Positions 8,526-17,393 of a DNA stretch of 44,027 nt are shown here, one piece after another. The position numbers and the translations under genes are program-made. This stretch comes from Saprospiraceae bacterium (GTDB taxonomy: Bacteria; Bacteroidota; Bacteroidia; Chitinophagales; Saprospiraceae). Every line of letters begins with the position of its first letter. Position 1 is the stretch's first letter. The stretch is from contig JAHDHU010000019.1 in the NCBI GenBank assembly GCA_020631135.1, forward strand, positions 1 to 44,027. The letters are read 5' to 3'. The notes below the pieces were generated by a model that saw nothing but the letters and a program-made list of their open reading frames with translations, was not told the origin of the DNA and ran no database searches.

Positions 8526-9788
8526 ATGGATAAGCTAATGCTCGAAACAGATTGGTATTCTCAGATTAAAGAAGCAGCTAATAATTTAGATGGAGTGTCA
8601 TACGTAACGCCATTAGATTACAATGCCAACTATTCTAGAGAGTTTGGAGCTAAGATATATTTTAAGCGAGAAGATTTGCAAGTAGTAAGGTCGTATAAGA
8701 TCAGGGGAGCTTTTCATAAAATGTTTGGCTTAACAGAGGTGCAGAAATCAGAAGGAGTTGTTTGTGCTAGTGCAGGTAATCATGCGCAAGGAGTAGCTTT
8801 GGCTTGTCAAAAGCTAAAAATAAAAGGGACGATTTTTATGCCTGTTCCAACACCTGGTCAGAAGATAAATCAGGTTAAAATGTTTGGAGGTGATCAAGTA
8901 GAAATTAAATTAATAGGGGATAGTTTCGATAATGCCAAGATCGAAGCTTTAGAATTTGCCGAAACATTGGAAAAGGTTTTTATTCATCCCTTTGATGATC
9001 AAAAAATAATCGAAGGTCAGGCCACTGTAGGATTAGAAATATTGAACCAATCTCAGTTCCCAATAGATTATTTATTAACTCCTATTGGTGGGGGTGGACT
9101 TGCCGCCGGAATCTGCGCATTGTTTAAGACCCAATCTCCAGGTACAAAAATTATTGGTTTTGAACCTAGGGGAGCTTGCTCAATGTCTCAAGCAATCAAA
9201 TTAGGGGAAAACAAGACTTTAGATCACATTGATAATTTTGTAGACGGTGCTGCTGTCAAAAGAGTTGGTGATTTAAATTTTCAAATCTGCAAAGAATTTA
9301 TTTCAAAAGTACATGCAGTGGACGAAGGTAAAATATGCGAAACAATTTTAGATACCTATAATAAGGAGGCCATAGTTTTGGAGCCGGCTGGTGCATTAAC
9401 CATTGCAGGTTTAGATCAACTAAGAGGAAGTATCCAAGGTAAAAATGTGGTTTGTATTTTGAGTGGAGGCAATAATGATATTACCCGTATGGAAGAGATT
9501 AAAGAACGGGCAATGTTGTACAGCGGATTAAAGCATTATTTTGTAATTCGCTTTCCTCAACGGGCAGGCGCCTTAAAAGAATTTGTCGCCGAAATTTTAG
9601 GTCCCAACGATGACATTACACATTTTGAATACATCAAAAAAACTTCAAGAGAAAAAGGATCAGCCGTAGTAGGTGTCGTGCTAAACGAAAGTGCAGATTT
9701 TGAGCCACTGCTCCAACGGATGAAATCCAAACAATTTTTTGGGGCATATCTAAACGAAAATGAAGTTTTGATGGACGTTTTGGTCTAA
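8526..9788 (+). CDS. ilvA: Threonine ammonia-lyase (threonine dehydratase), biosynthetic
   Basis: This PLP enzyme makes 2-oxobutyrate from threonine, the entry step specific to isoleucine. The catalytic lysine is Lys58 in RSYKIRGAFHKM; the PLP phosphate loop is the PIGGGGLAAG motif near residue 190; SGGNND near 320 closes the catalytic domain. A single ACT-like regulatory domain follows (about 335-420: YFVIRFPQRAGALKEF..., HFEYIKK), giving 420 residues, the short single-ACT form. It is the last gene of the ilv operon, so the operon makes isoleucine from threonine except for the final transaminase, which is not in the window. A second possible ATG at 8538 cannot be excluded. Confidence 0.95.
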   Translation: MDKLMLETDWYSQIKEAANNLDGVSYVTPLDYNANYSREFGAKIYFKREDLQVVRSYKIRGAFHKMFGLTEVQKSEGVVCASAGNHAQGVALACQKLKIKGTIFMPVPTPGQKINQVKMFGGDQVEIKLIGDSFDNAKIEALEFAETLEKVFIHPFDDQKIIEGQATVGLEILNQSQFPIDYLLTPIGGGGLAAGICALFKTQSPGTKIIGFEPRGACSMSQAIKLGENKTLDHIDNFVDGAAVKRVGDLNFQICKEFISKVHAVDEGKICETILDTYNKEAIVLEPAGALTIAGLDQLRGSIQGKNVVCILSGGNNDITRMEEIKERAMLYSGLKHYFVIRFPQRAGALKEFVAEILGPNDDITHFEYIKKTSREKGSAVVGVVLNESADFEPLLQRMKSKQFFGAYLNENEVLMDVLV

Positions 9789-9806
9789 TGCCAAAATTCC
9801 TTTGAC

Positions 9807-10289
9807 CTAAGTCAAAATAGCTTCATGTCTTTTTAAACTCCGCTTGATTAATCTTGCTCCAATAAAGCAAGTAAGTCCACAACCAATCGGGATAATGTAC
9901 ATCATATATTCCGTAAATAATCTCGAACCAGTTTCTGAAATAAGAGCACAATAAAGTCCGACCACAGACCAACCCATGACCTCAGCATGTTGTTTTAAAT
10001 CTTTGCCTGTACGATTTTTCTTAAACATCGGGTACATCCCACCCGTTAACGCAATTGTACTTAAGATTGCGAACCAATGAAAAATTCCCCAGCCGTCAAA
10101 TAGTCGGTAAATCATAAATGCTGTGACCAGTGTTACAATCATTGAAATAAAATAGGCGTACCCGACTTTTTTGTGAAATGCTGTGCCTTTTGCGATTAGC
10201 AAGACATAGGTCCCAGTAATTAGCGAAGATACCGCCGCTATAAAATGTACCCAGCCTAGGTAACCCATGTTTTCATATATGGCTTCCAT
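9807..10289 (-). CDS. DUF2306-like integral membrane protein
   Basis: This 160-residue protein has four or five predicted TM helices. The pattern GWVHFIAAVSSLITGTYVLL, then GTAFHKKVGYAYFISM and FHWFAILSTIALTGGMYP, is typical of the DUF2306 family of small bacterial membrane proteins, with conserved His residues in HK and FHWF. No biochemical role is established for the family. It converges on ilvA with only 18 nt between the two stop codons and is not part of the ilv operon. A 17-nt near-palindrome lies 51 nt upstream of its start. Confidence 0.85.
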   Translation of the reverse strand: MEAIYENMGYLGWVHFIAAVSSLITGTYVLLIAKGTAFHKKVGYAYFISMIVTLVTAFMIYRLFDGWGIFHWFAILSTIALTGGMYPMFKKNRTGKDLKQHAEVMGWSVVGLYCALISETGSRLFTEYMMYIIPIGCGLTCFIGARLIKRSLKRHEAILT

Positions 10290-10734
10290 TGGATTGTTTT
10301 GAATGATTCAAATTAGATAATTATTGGTAAGATTATTTTGCCATTCGGCGAATACCATCTAAGGATTGCCAAATGCATGTTTTTATCCGACCAAAGTCTT
10401 AAAACAATTGAAAATATTTGTTCCTATCGAGAGAGGAGCATTATGGACTTTAGAGCAAAATTGAGAAACGACCGAATATAGATCAGATTGATATTTCTGA
10501 TTTGGATAAAAAGAGCAATCCACTATCGTACTTCCTAGTTAAATTAAAATGTAATCTACTTTTGGCTCACCTAAAATTGCCAAAAAAAAGAGCTGTTGGA
10601 ATTCGTAGATTGAGTAAACGAATTATTAGAAAATAACTACAAGTTTTGTTGTCAAATCATTGCGCATTTTCGTTATAATAATAATAATGGATGATGATTC
10701 ATTAGAAGTTTTAATTCTTCCCTAAATACTGTTT
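10290..10734. other. Intergenic region with a palindromic motif and a possible gene remnant
   Basis: This 445-nt gap between divergent genes holds the motif GCCATTCGGCGAATACC (10340-10356). It also holds an open stretch at 10454-10636 on the plus strand without an ATG or GTG near its 5' end, whose translation ends in a basic tail (AVGIRRLSKRIIRK). That stretch could be a decayed gene end but matches nothing I recognise. No terminator or RNA gene was found. Confidence 0.5.
10340..10356 (+). repeat. 17-nt near-palindrome, copy 1
   Basis: GCCATTCGGCGAATACC is 16/17 identical to the reverse complement of 13570-13586. It has an ATTCG/CGAAT dyad around a single central base. It lies 51 nt upstream of the DUF2306 gene. 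Confidence 0.6.
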
Positions 10735-11766
10735 ATGACAAATAAGATATCTTCCTATTTTCATATTCTCTTAATTCCTTCATTGATTTATTTGGGAGTG
10801 GTTTGTTTGGCTAACCAGCCGATTATAAATAATGTAAATCCTTTCATTTATAAAGCCTTGGTGCTAGATATTATCGTGACAATTCCTATTGTCTACTTTC
10901 TTTTAATCAGAAAAAAGACTATTCCAAAATTTACAGTGTTTACAATGTTTGTAGTCTGTCTTTTGACTGCCGGTTTAATTTTACCTAATGAGTCACAAGG
11001 ATTTTTAAAAAATTTAAAATTTTATCTAATTCCGCTAATCGAATTTTTTGTGGTAGGACTTGTAGTTTTTAAAAGCTTTGAGCTTAAAAGAAAATTAAAA
11101 AACGAAGATCTGAAATTAGACTTTTACGATAGAATAAAAATGGCATGCGCCAATGTGTTTCCAATCGGAATAGATAAGTTGATTGCCACAGAAATCGGGG
11201 TGTTTTATTTTGCCTTTTTTGCAAAGAAAAGGGAAGCTTCTTCAAACGAATATTCTGGTTATAAAAAAAATGGAATTAGGCTGAGTATTATAGTGCTGAT
11301 GTTCGTTCTCTTATTTGAATTAATAACGGTGCATTTTTTACTCCATCGAAGTTATCCTATCCTCGCGTGGGTCATGACAGCGTTTAGTGCATATGCTTGT
11401 TTACAGATTTGGGCATTAATTCGATCCCTAGAACTTCAGTATTATGAGATTGACGCTAAAAATCGATGCTTGATTTTGCGATACGGATTTTTCAATTTTT
11501 GCAAAATAGAATTTGATAACATTGAGCGAGTCGAAAAAAATAAAAGGTCTTTGCCAACTGATGGAAGTGTTGTTCACTTTTCTCCCTTTTCGTTGTTAGA
11601 CCAACATAATCTTATACTCGATGTGAGAGAGTCACAAACGTTTAGCGGATTATATGGTTTAAAAAAATCATTTAAACGAATAGCTTTCTTTTTGGACGAA
11701 GTAGATGTTTTCTACAATACGTTTCTGCCGTTACTTCCTTTAAGTACTGAAGAGCAAAAAGACTAA
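10735..11766 (+). CDS. Hypothetical multi-pass membrane protein with a PH-like C-terminal region
   Basis: I do not recognise a named family. The 343-residue protein has four hydrophobic segments in the first 115 residues (about 8-28, 40-60, 65-85, 95-113), a basic cytoplasmic-looking stretch to about 185, two more TM helices (about 186-208 and 212-235), and a 100-residue soluble tail. The tail begins YYEIDAKNRCLILRYGFF and continues with CKIEFDNIERVEK, the strand pattern of bacterial PH-like (bPH) domains. The start at ATG 10735 is supported by the immediate TM segment. It ends one base before the converging PhoD-like gene, so the two genes have no room for separate terminators. Confidence 0.8.
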   Translation: MTNKISSYFHILLIPSLIYLGVVCLANQPIINNVNPFIYKALVLDIIVTIPIVYFLLIRKKTIPKFTVFTMFVVCLLTAGLILPNESQGFLKNLKFYLIPLIEFFVVGLVVFKSFELKRKLKNEDLKLDFYDRIKMACANVFPIGIDKLIATEIGVFYFAFFAKKREASSNEYSGYKKNGIRLSIIVLMFVLLFELITVHFLLHRSYPILAWVMTAFSAYACLQIWALIRSLELQYYEIDAKNRCLILRYGFFNFCKIEFDNIERVEKNKRSLPTDGSVVHFSPFSLLDQHNLILDVRESQTFSGLYGLKKSFKRIAFFLDEVDVFYNTFLPLLPLSTEEQKD

Positions 11767-11767
11767 T

Positions 11768-12805
11768 TCATTCCGGTTTTTGAATGTTGTGCTTTAGATG
11801 TTCATGTTGACCATCGCCTCTGAGTAAAAGGTCGATGGATAGATCTTCTTTGATATTAATGATGCCAAAATTAAGCTTAGGAATCAAAGAATCGATTCGA
11901 TAGCGATTGGTTTCATTGGGAATACCTCGATAACTATGAGTCAATCCACTCGAGGTCACTTCGTAAATAGTTTTATTTTCTAGTTCAAGCTTTGACATTT
12001 CGCCTAAATGGCGATCTCCGCTTATTAATATTATCTGATTTGTATTTTCTTTTTTTAATAGATCCAATAAGCGAGATTTGCTTGTTGGAAAATTCGACCA
12101 TTTCTCAAATCGATGTTCCTCAGGTAAGAATTGGATTCCAGATCCAATAATTAATACATCTTCATCCTTTGACAAAACTTGTTCGAGCCAAGTCCATTGC
12201 TCAGAACCTAAAATATCTTTACTTGCATCAGGAATGTACTTCTTTTTTACTTTCTGCATCGGATCTCTAAAACTTCGTGTGTCTAAAAGCAGGACCCTGA
12301 TTTTTCGTCCATCAAAGTCATACAAAAATTCTTGGTGCATGCCTGCGCGATTTCGAACTTCAGCATCCGTTGATACATCCAAAAAATCTAAGGCTAAAGT
12401 TTTGCTTTCAAGCTTTTTGTCGTAATACTTGTCTCCATCATTTGAGCCATAATCATTATCATCCCAAATGCCAATAATCGGAACATTTTTTTGGAGTGCT
12501 GCATAACCAATTCTTACCTTCTGCAAGTCGTATTTTTTTTTCATCTCCGACATGTCTTCAGTGTTGGCATAAATATTATCACCCAACCAAATCCATAGAT
12601 CTGGACTTTGTAATAATATATCATCCCAAAGTGGCTGATCTAAATGATGTTTATTGCATGAACCAAAAGCAATTGTAAACTCCTTTTCGTTTGATTTGAA
12701 AGTATAGTTTGTTTTATCTATTGTTTGTTTTTGGTCTTTGCAAGATTGGTGAATACCAATGACACAAATAAGCAGAAAGAAAGTTGTTATATTTTTTAAA
12801 CTCAT
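11768..12805 (-). CDS. PhoD-like alkaline phosphatase/phosphodiesterase, lipoprotein
   Basis: The 345-residue protein has a signal peptide with probable lipid attachment at Cys22 (IHQSC), so it should be membrane-anchored outside the cytoplasm. The metallophosphatase core shows GSCN (48-51), WLGDNIY (from 73), IWDDNDYG (113-120), LLLDTRSFRD and ISGDRHLGEM. These are the metal-binding signatures of the PhoD family, which hydrolyses phosphate mono- or diesters. An N-terminal Ig-like PhoD domain is absent, giving the short form common in Bacteroidota. It lies 69 nt downstream of the HD hydrolase gene on the same strand and may share its promoter. The substrate is not predictable. Confidence 0.9.
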   Translation of the reverse strand: MSLKNITTFFLLICVIGIHQSCKDQKQTIDKTNYTFKSNEKEFTIAFGSCNKHHLDQPLWDDILLQSPDLWIWLGDNIYANTEDMSEMKKKYDLQKVRIGYAALQKNVPIIGIWDDNDYGSNDGDKYYDKKLESKTLALDFLDVSTDAEVRNRAGMHQEFLYDFDGRKIRVLLLDTRSFRDPMQKVKKKYIPDASKDILGSEQWTWLEQVLSKDEDVLIIGSGIQFLPEEHRFEKWSNFPTSKSRLLDLLKKENTNQIILISGDRHLGEMSKLELENKTIYEVTSSGLTHSYRGIPNETNRYRIDSLIPKLNFGIINIKEDLSIDLLLRGDGQHEHLKHNIQKPE

Positions 12806-12874
12806 AGCTTCTAATTTACGATGAAAAATTCTGTTTAAACCTCACTTTGAAAATATCCAAAACGTGTTCGAACC

Positions 12875-13528
12875 TCATTTTTCTCCATTCCATTCTGAAT
12901 AAAATTGTTGTAAGAAGTCTTTCATATAATTGTGTCTGCTTTGTGCCATAGATTTGCCCTTCTCAGTATTCATCCGATCTTTTAACAAGAGCAACTTCTC
13001 ATAGAAATGGTTAATTGTTGGTGCATTACTTTTTTTATATTCTTCCTTAGTCATATCTAATTTTGGCTCCACATAAGGATCATAAATTGGGTTGTTTTTA
13101 TAGCCACCATAGTTAAATGTTCTAGCTATTCCTACAGCACCTAAAGCATCGAGTCGATCCGCGTCTTGTACGATGTCCAATTCTGTAGAACGAAAACCCT
13201 GTTTAAAGTTTCCACCTTTAAATGAAATGTTCTCAATGATACTCACCACATGTTCAATGGTAGAGGTAGGTAATTTTAAATCTTCTAAAAAATGTTTTGC
13301 TTTTCTCGGTCCGATTTCTTCGTCTCCATCGTGAAATTTCGCGTCTGCGATATCATGAAGTAATGCACCCAATTGTACGATAAGTAAATCTGCCTTTTCC
13401 GTTTCAGCTATTTTAAGACTATTTTTCCAAACCCTATTTATATGCCACCAGTCATGGCCACCTTCCGCCCCTTCTAATTCTTTTTTGACATAGGTCAATG
13501 TCTTTTCTATTATTTGATCAGCATTCAT
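12875..13528 (-). CDS. HD-domain phosphohydrolase (YedJ/YpgQ-like)
   Basis: This 217-residue soluble protein carries the HD metal site: GHDWWHINRVW (His25, His29), GALLHDIADAKFHDGD (His58-Asp59) and QDADRLDALGAVGIARTF (Asp122/124/127). This layout is that of the small HD hydrolases related to E. coli YedJ and Bacillus YpgQ, members of which act as (d)NTP pyrophosphohydrolases or phosphatases; the exact substrate here is unknown. No signal peptide is present. It precedes the PhoD-like gene, and a 17-nt near-palindrome lies 42 nt upstream of its start. Confidence 0.9.
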   Translation of the reverse strand: MNADQIIEKTLTYVKKELEGAEGGHDWWHINRVWKNSLKIAETEKADLLIVQLGALLHDIADAKFHDGDEEIGPRKAKHFLEDLKLPTSTIEHVVSIIENISFKGGNFKQGFRSTELDIVQDADRLDALGAVGIARTFNYGGYKNNPIYDPYVEPKLDMTKEEYKKSNAPTINHFYEKLLLLKDRMNTEKGKSMAQSRHNYMKDFLQQFYSEWNGEK

Positions 13529-13569
13529 ATGACGAAAATAGTATTATGATTATTATTTCATTCTAAATA

Positions 13570-13586
13570 GGCATTCGCCGAATGGC
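13570..13586 (-). repeat. 17-nt near-palindrome, copy 2
   Basis: On the minus strand this reads GCCATTCGGCGAATGCC, differing from copy 1 at 10340 by one base. It lies between the divergent HD-hydrolase and VIT-VWA genes and could act as an operator for either, or be a REP-like repeat. Confidence 0.6.
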
Positions 13587-13690
13587 TTCGCAACGAATAA
13601 TCGATAAACCTTAACGCATTCTATTTGGATAAATAAATCAGATTATAGTCACTCTACATTGCAGGTATAATCACTTTAAAATTTATAGCA

Positions 13691-15916
13691 ATGAAAAAAT
13701 TAATGTCATTTCTTTTAATGCTGTTTTGCACACTATCACTCTTTTGTCAGAACGAAGAATATTTGAAAAATCAATCGCCTTACTTCCATGTAAAAACCGG
13801 AGGGATTGACTTGGATCACTTTCCTTTGTTAAGCAGCTCTGCTGATGTACAAATCGCAGGACCTATTGCAGATGTCTCTATTAATCAGATTTATAAAAAC
13901 GATTGTGACACTCCAATCGAAGCTTTATACGTCTTTCCTGCTTCAACTCGTGCTGCTGTTTATGAGATGACAATGTATGTTGGCGGTCGTATCATCAAGG
14001 CTGAAATACAGGAAAAAAATAAGGCGAAAAAAACTTATGAAAAGGCAAAGAAGGAAGGTAAAAGAGCAAGTCTGTTAGAACAACACAGGCCGAATGTTTT
14101 TCAAATGAATGTTGCCAATATATTGCCGGGAGATGAGGTGAGGGTCGAACTTAAATACAATGAATTTTTAGTTCCAGAAAATAGAATGTATAGTTTTATT
14201 TACCCTACTGTCGTCGGCCCACGTTTTGCGGACAAAGCACATGCAAATCAAGATTCTAAGTTTGTTTCTAACCCTTATGGCAAAGAAGGGGAGGATCCAT
14301 CCTATGATTTTGACATAAGGCTCAGCTTAAATGCGGGGATGCCTATTGAAAAATCTTTTTGTAAGTCTCATAAGGTAAACATCAATTATAAAAATGCAAC
14401 CTCGGCAGAAGTTTCTTTAAAGCAAAGTGAAAAACACGGAGGCAACAGAGATTTTATTTTCGATTTTAGCCTTTCTGGTGATCAAATAGCGGAGGGTACT
14501 TTTCTTTATGATCATGGTGATGAAAAGTTTTTCTTGACGATGGTTCAGCCGCCGAGTAATATTTCAGAAGTTGAAATTCCTGCTAGAGAATATATTTTCG
14601 TTATGGATGTTTCAGGGTCTATGAGAGGATTTCCTATTTCGGTTTCAAAGAATTTAATGAAAGATTTGGTTGCCAATCTTAGGCCAACAGATAAGTTTAA
14701 CATAATGCTTTTTGCAGGTGGCTCCCAATTAATGTCTCAAATTTCGATCGCAGCTACTCAATTAAATTTGATGAAGGCCTTTAATTTTATCGATTCGCCT
14801 CAAGGGGGCGGTTCAACAAGATTATTACCGGCTCTGCAAAAAGCCATAGATCTTCCTACAGCTGAAGAAATTAATTCTCGATCGATTGTAGTCATAACTG
14901 ATGGTTATGTCCATGTCGAAAGAGAAACTTTTAAACTTATATCGCAGAATTTAAATAAGAGTAATCTATTTGCTTTCGGTATCGGCTCCTCTGTAAATAG
15001 GCATTTAATCGAAGGCATGGCGCACTCTGGAAGGGGAGAAGCCTTTGTCGTAACCGACCAACAGTATGCAAAAAAAGAAGCAACGAAGTTTAGAAAGTAT
15101 ATTCAAACGCCGTTGCTCACAAACATTAATGTCCAGTATTCCGGATTTGATACTTACGATGTTATTCCTTTCTCTTTTCCGGATTTATTGGCAGAAAGGC
15201 CTTTGTTTATTTTTGGAAAATACAAAGGAAGGGCAAAAGGGAGTATCAAAATAACTGGTAGTCAAGGAAACAAAAAATACAGCAACGATATTCGGATACA
15301 TGAGAATCTTGTTAATGGCCAAAACTCTCCAATTCGATACTTGTGGGCACGTGAAAAAATTAGGTGGCTCAATGATTTAAATGGACTCTCCACATCAACT
15401 GATGATGTCAAAGAATTGACTCAACTTGGTCTTGATTATAATCTATTAACCAAATACACATCATTTGTAGCGGTAGATCAAGTATCGATAAAAGACCTAG
15501 CCTCTCAATCGGGTCAAGCTCAAAAGGCAAATAGAGTAAAACAAGTGTTACCGATGCCTCAAGGTGTGAGTAATCATGCTATAGGATTTAGTTTAAAAGT
15601 AGATGGTGTTAGTAAATACAATGATAGTTCATCCAAGAAATGTTTCGTCTTTATTACTGGTCAAGCAGATGCGTCCTTTAAAACAAGGTTGAAAAGATTA
15701 ATCGAAAACTTGGTTGAATTTACCGATGAAGAAAGGAGAATGCTGAGTGGAAATACAATCACCATAGTTTTTGATCCTATCAAGAAGCATTGGAAAATTC
15801 TAGATAATAGGGGTAAACTGGGTCAAGGATTTGCCAAGGATTTTGAAAAAATTCTGAACAGCGTAAATAAAAAGAATCGAGCAGTTAACGTCAAAATCAA
15901 TTTGTTATGGGTTTAA
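13691..15916 (+). CDS. Secreted VIT- and VWA-domain protein
   Basis: The 741-residue protein has a signal peptide (residues 1-20, ending LSLFCQ). A VIT domain occupies about 35-165, with the core NQIYKNDCDTPIEALYVFPA and EKAKKEGKRASLLEQHRPNVF. A von Willebrand A domain covers about 298-480, with an intact MIDAS DVSGS (Asp306, Ser308, Ser310), then GGGSTRL and VITDGYV. VIT-VWA proteins relate to inter-alpha-trypsin-inhibitor heavy chains and bind proteins or matrix through a metal site. The C-terminal 150 residues carry a further mixed domain. No T9SS sorting domain or C-terminal anchor was seen. The stop overlaps the next gene by 10 nt, so the two are translationally coupled. Confidence 0.9.
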   Translation: MKKLMSFLLMLFCTLSLFCQNEEYLKNQSPYFHVKTGGIDLDHFPLLSSSADVQIAGPIADVSINQIYKNDCDTPIEALYVFPASTRAAVYEMTMYVGGRIIKAEIQEKNKAKKTYEKAKKEGKRASLLEQHRPNVFQMNVANILPGDEVRVELKYNEFLVPENRMYSFIYPTVVGPRFADKAHANQDSKFVSNPYGKEGEDPSYDFDIRLSLNAGMPIEKSFCKSHKVNINYKNATSAEVSLKQSEKHGGNRDFIFDFSLSGDQIAEGTFLYDHGDEKFFLTMVQPPSNISEVEIPAREYIFVMDVSGSMRGFPISVSKNLMKDLVANLRPTDKFNIMLFAGGSQLMSQISIAATQLNLMKAFNFIDSPQGGGSTRLLPALQKAIDLPTAEEINSRSIVVITDGYVHVERETFKLISQNLNKSNLFAFGIGSSVNRHLIEGMAHSGRGEAFVVTDQQYAKKEATKFRKYIQTPLLTNINVQYSGFDTYDVIPFSFPDLLAERPLFIFGKYKGRAKGSIKITGSQGNKKYSNDIRIHENLVNGQNSPIRYLWAREKIRWLNDLNGLSTSTDDVKELTQLGLDYNLLTKYTSFVAVDQVSIKDLASQSGQAQKANRVKQVLPMPQGVSNHAIGFSLKVDGVSKYNDSSSKKCFVFITGQADASFKTRLKRLIENLVEFTDEERRMLSGNTITIVFDPIKKHWKILDNRGKLGQGFAKDFEKILNSVNKKNRAVNVKINLLWV

Positions 15917-16944
15917 GAGCGAAAATTCAAGTATTGGTTTTTCTCTCTGTAGTGGTTGGAATTGTTTTGTTATCCAACATCACTTGGGAGCGGAGTTATT
16001 CTCCTGAAAATAATCATCTTGATGAGAGTAAAAAATCTATTTGCTTTTTATTAGGAACGGATAATCCAGGCCACCGATATTTTGAATTAGCCGAGCAACA
16101 CTTTCTTTATGACACCCAAGAAAGATCTGATGTTCTAATAAAATCATGTAGATCAATTGAAGATGTAATTCGATTTTTGAATGATGATAATTCAAATTAT
16201 CCATGGAGCACCATAGAAGTGGTGCTCCATGGTAACCCTTGGAATGGTTTATCCATGCCTATAACTAATGATGGACATCGAGCTACACCTAAAAGAATGA
16301 TTCAAGAATTAATGCTTCAAAAGCTACCAAAATTAGTGGCAAGTGGAGTAGATACTTCTACGCAAATAAATTTTTGGGGATGTGGTATCGGCAAAAACCC
16401 TTTTATCCAAATTGCTTTGGATTCTTTCTTTTCCTTGCCTTGTGGAGGTCAACCGAAAATTTATATTTCTCCACATTTCGTCGTTTTCAAGGAGGTAGAA
16501 AACTCAAATCAAGTAAAAAGAGTAAAAGCAAGTTATTGGCCTTATATTTTTAAAAGAGGTTATCGACCTAGCAACTCTCTAATAGCACAGGAGCTCAGGT
16601 TGCAGCACCCTCAAATTGAGCTCGAATGGCAAAACATCATTGAAGCAAATGATCAGGACTTAAAAGAAGGAGTTTTTCAAAATAGCTTTCACATTCCCGT
16701 ATCGTGGACAGTGATTTATCCTTCTAAAGACAGTAGACCTCAATTAAAGACCATGAATCAAAAAATGGAATGGATAAAAAATCAAGATGAATTGATGGAT
16801 CAAATTAATGAATTGAATATTCCAATAGAGAAATTCCATTGGACTGTAAATCGTATAATACATACCGATGAAAATGGACAAAAAGTGCCGGCTATCAAAG
16901 CCATTGGGATGGCTACGATTTTGTGCGTAATGAACGAAGTTTAA
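15907..16944 (+). CDS. Membrane-anchored protein with caspase-like (clan CD) His-Gly/Cys pattern
   Basis: No family name can be given with certainty. The 345-residue protein starts with a TM or uncleaved signal segment (about 7-24) and is otherwise soluble. Two blocks match the catalytic dyad layout of caspase-fold peptidases and DUF4347/CHAT-type domains: a hydrophobic strand followed by HG (IEVVLHGNPWNG, His108-Gly109), then a second strand ending in GC (INFWGCGIGKNP, Cys159), about 50 residues apart. The tail (about 255-345) lacks recognised motifs. Its start lies inside the last codons of the VIT-VWA gene, so the two products are probably made together and act together in the periplasm. 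Peptidase activity is an inference from motif spacing only. Confidence 0.75.
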   Translation: MGLRAKIQVLVFLSVVVGIVLLSNITWERSYSPENNHLDESKKSICFLLGTDNPGHRYFELAEQHFLYDTQERSDVLIKSCRSIEDVIRFLNDDNSNYPWSTIEVVLHGNPWNGLSMPITNDGHRATPKRMIQELMLQKLPKLVASGVDTSTQINFWGCGIGKNPFIQIALDSFFSLPCGGQPKIYISPHFVVFKEVENSNQVKRVKASYWPYIFKRGYRPSNSLIAQELRLQHPQIELEWQNIIEANDQDLKEGVFQNSFHIPVSWTVIYPSKDSRPQLKTMNQKMEWIKNQDELMDQINELNIPIEKFHWTVNRIIHTDENGQKVPAIKAIGMATILCVMNEV

Positions 16945-17001
16945 CCGTTTTTAAATAGGTTTGAATTTATAAGCTTGGAACACTATTTTTGTTTGGTGTT
17001 C

Positions 17002-17319
17002 ATGAAACTTGCTTCTAGACATATTGTCCTTTTTTTATTTGTTATTTCACAACTTTGGGTGGGGGTAGTGCATCATTGTATTGACCTTGCAGAAGAAGGT
17101 ATCGAGCTATCGGAAAAATTTTCTGGTGAGGACAAAGAGGGTGAAGAAAAAGAAGGTGAAAAAGAAAATGAAAAAGAAAGTGACGAAAAAATAAAAGATG
17201 ATTCAGTGTCGAATTGGCAAAACAACTTAAATGCTTTTGGTAAAATTTCTGAATTGAGTTGGCATTTCCCACCAATTGTTAAAGATATCATATTGCCACC
17301 TCCCGAAATAATTGTATAA
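17002..17319 (+). CDS. Small secreted protein with Lys/Glu-rich low-complexity segment
   Basis: Starting at ATG 17002 the product is 105 residues. An in-frame TTG at 16975 gives a poorer, longer start. A signal peptide or TM (about 6-25, LFLFVISQLWVGVVHH) is followed by an acidic helix-like part. A KE-rich low-complexity run (about 43-65, built from EKE/EGE units) and a Pro-rich hydrophobic tail (LPPPEIIV) complete it. No family was recognised. It lies between the VIT-VWA/caspase-like pair and the SulP gene on the same strand. It may be expressed with either, but there is no sequence evidence for a shared function. Confidence 0.6.
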   Translation: MKLASRHIVLFLFVISQLWVGVVHHCIDLAEEGIELSEKFSGEDKEGEEKEGEKENEKESDEKIKDDSVSNWQNNLNAFGKISELSWHFPPIVKDIILPPPEIIV

Positions 17320-17393
17320 AAGGATGCTCGTTAAGAGCTTTTGGAAAGGCCGTTGCAGAATGGCCAATTATTTATGCAGATTATTTATTATTT

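Noticed and set aside
9801-9816. TTTGAC-CTAA-GTCAAA as a terminator between ilvA and the DUF2306 gene
   Set aside because: The stem is only 6 bp, AT-rich, and has no T tract on either strand.
10687-10725. Short frame ATGGATGATGATTCATT... (12 codons) before the PH-like membrane protein as a leader peptide
   Set aside because: No codon bias toward one amino acid and no downstream terminator/antiterminator pair.
13560-13690. Promoter of the VIT-VWA gene
   Set aside because: TTTG elements are present but no TAnnTTTG at the right spacing could be found, so no call is made.
17330-17380. GGCC...GGCC inverted repeat before the SulP gene as a terminator
   Set aside because: Only a 4-bp GC core with a long loop and no T tract.
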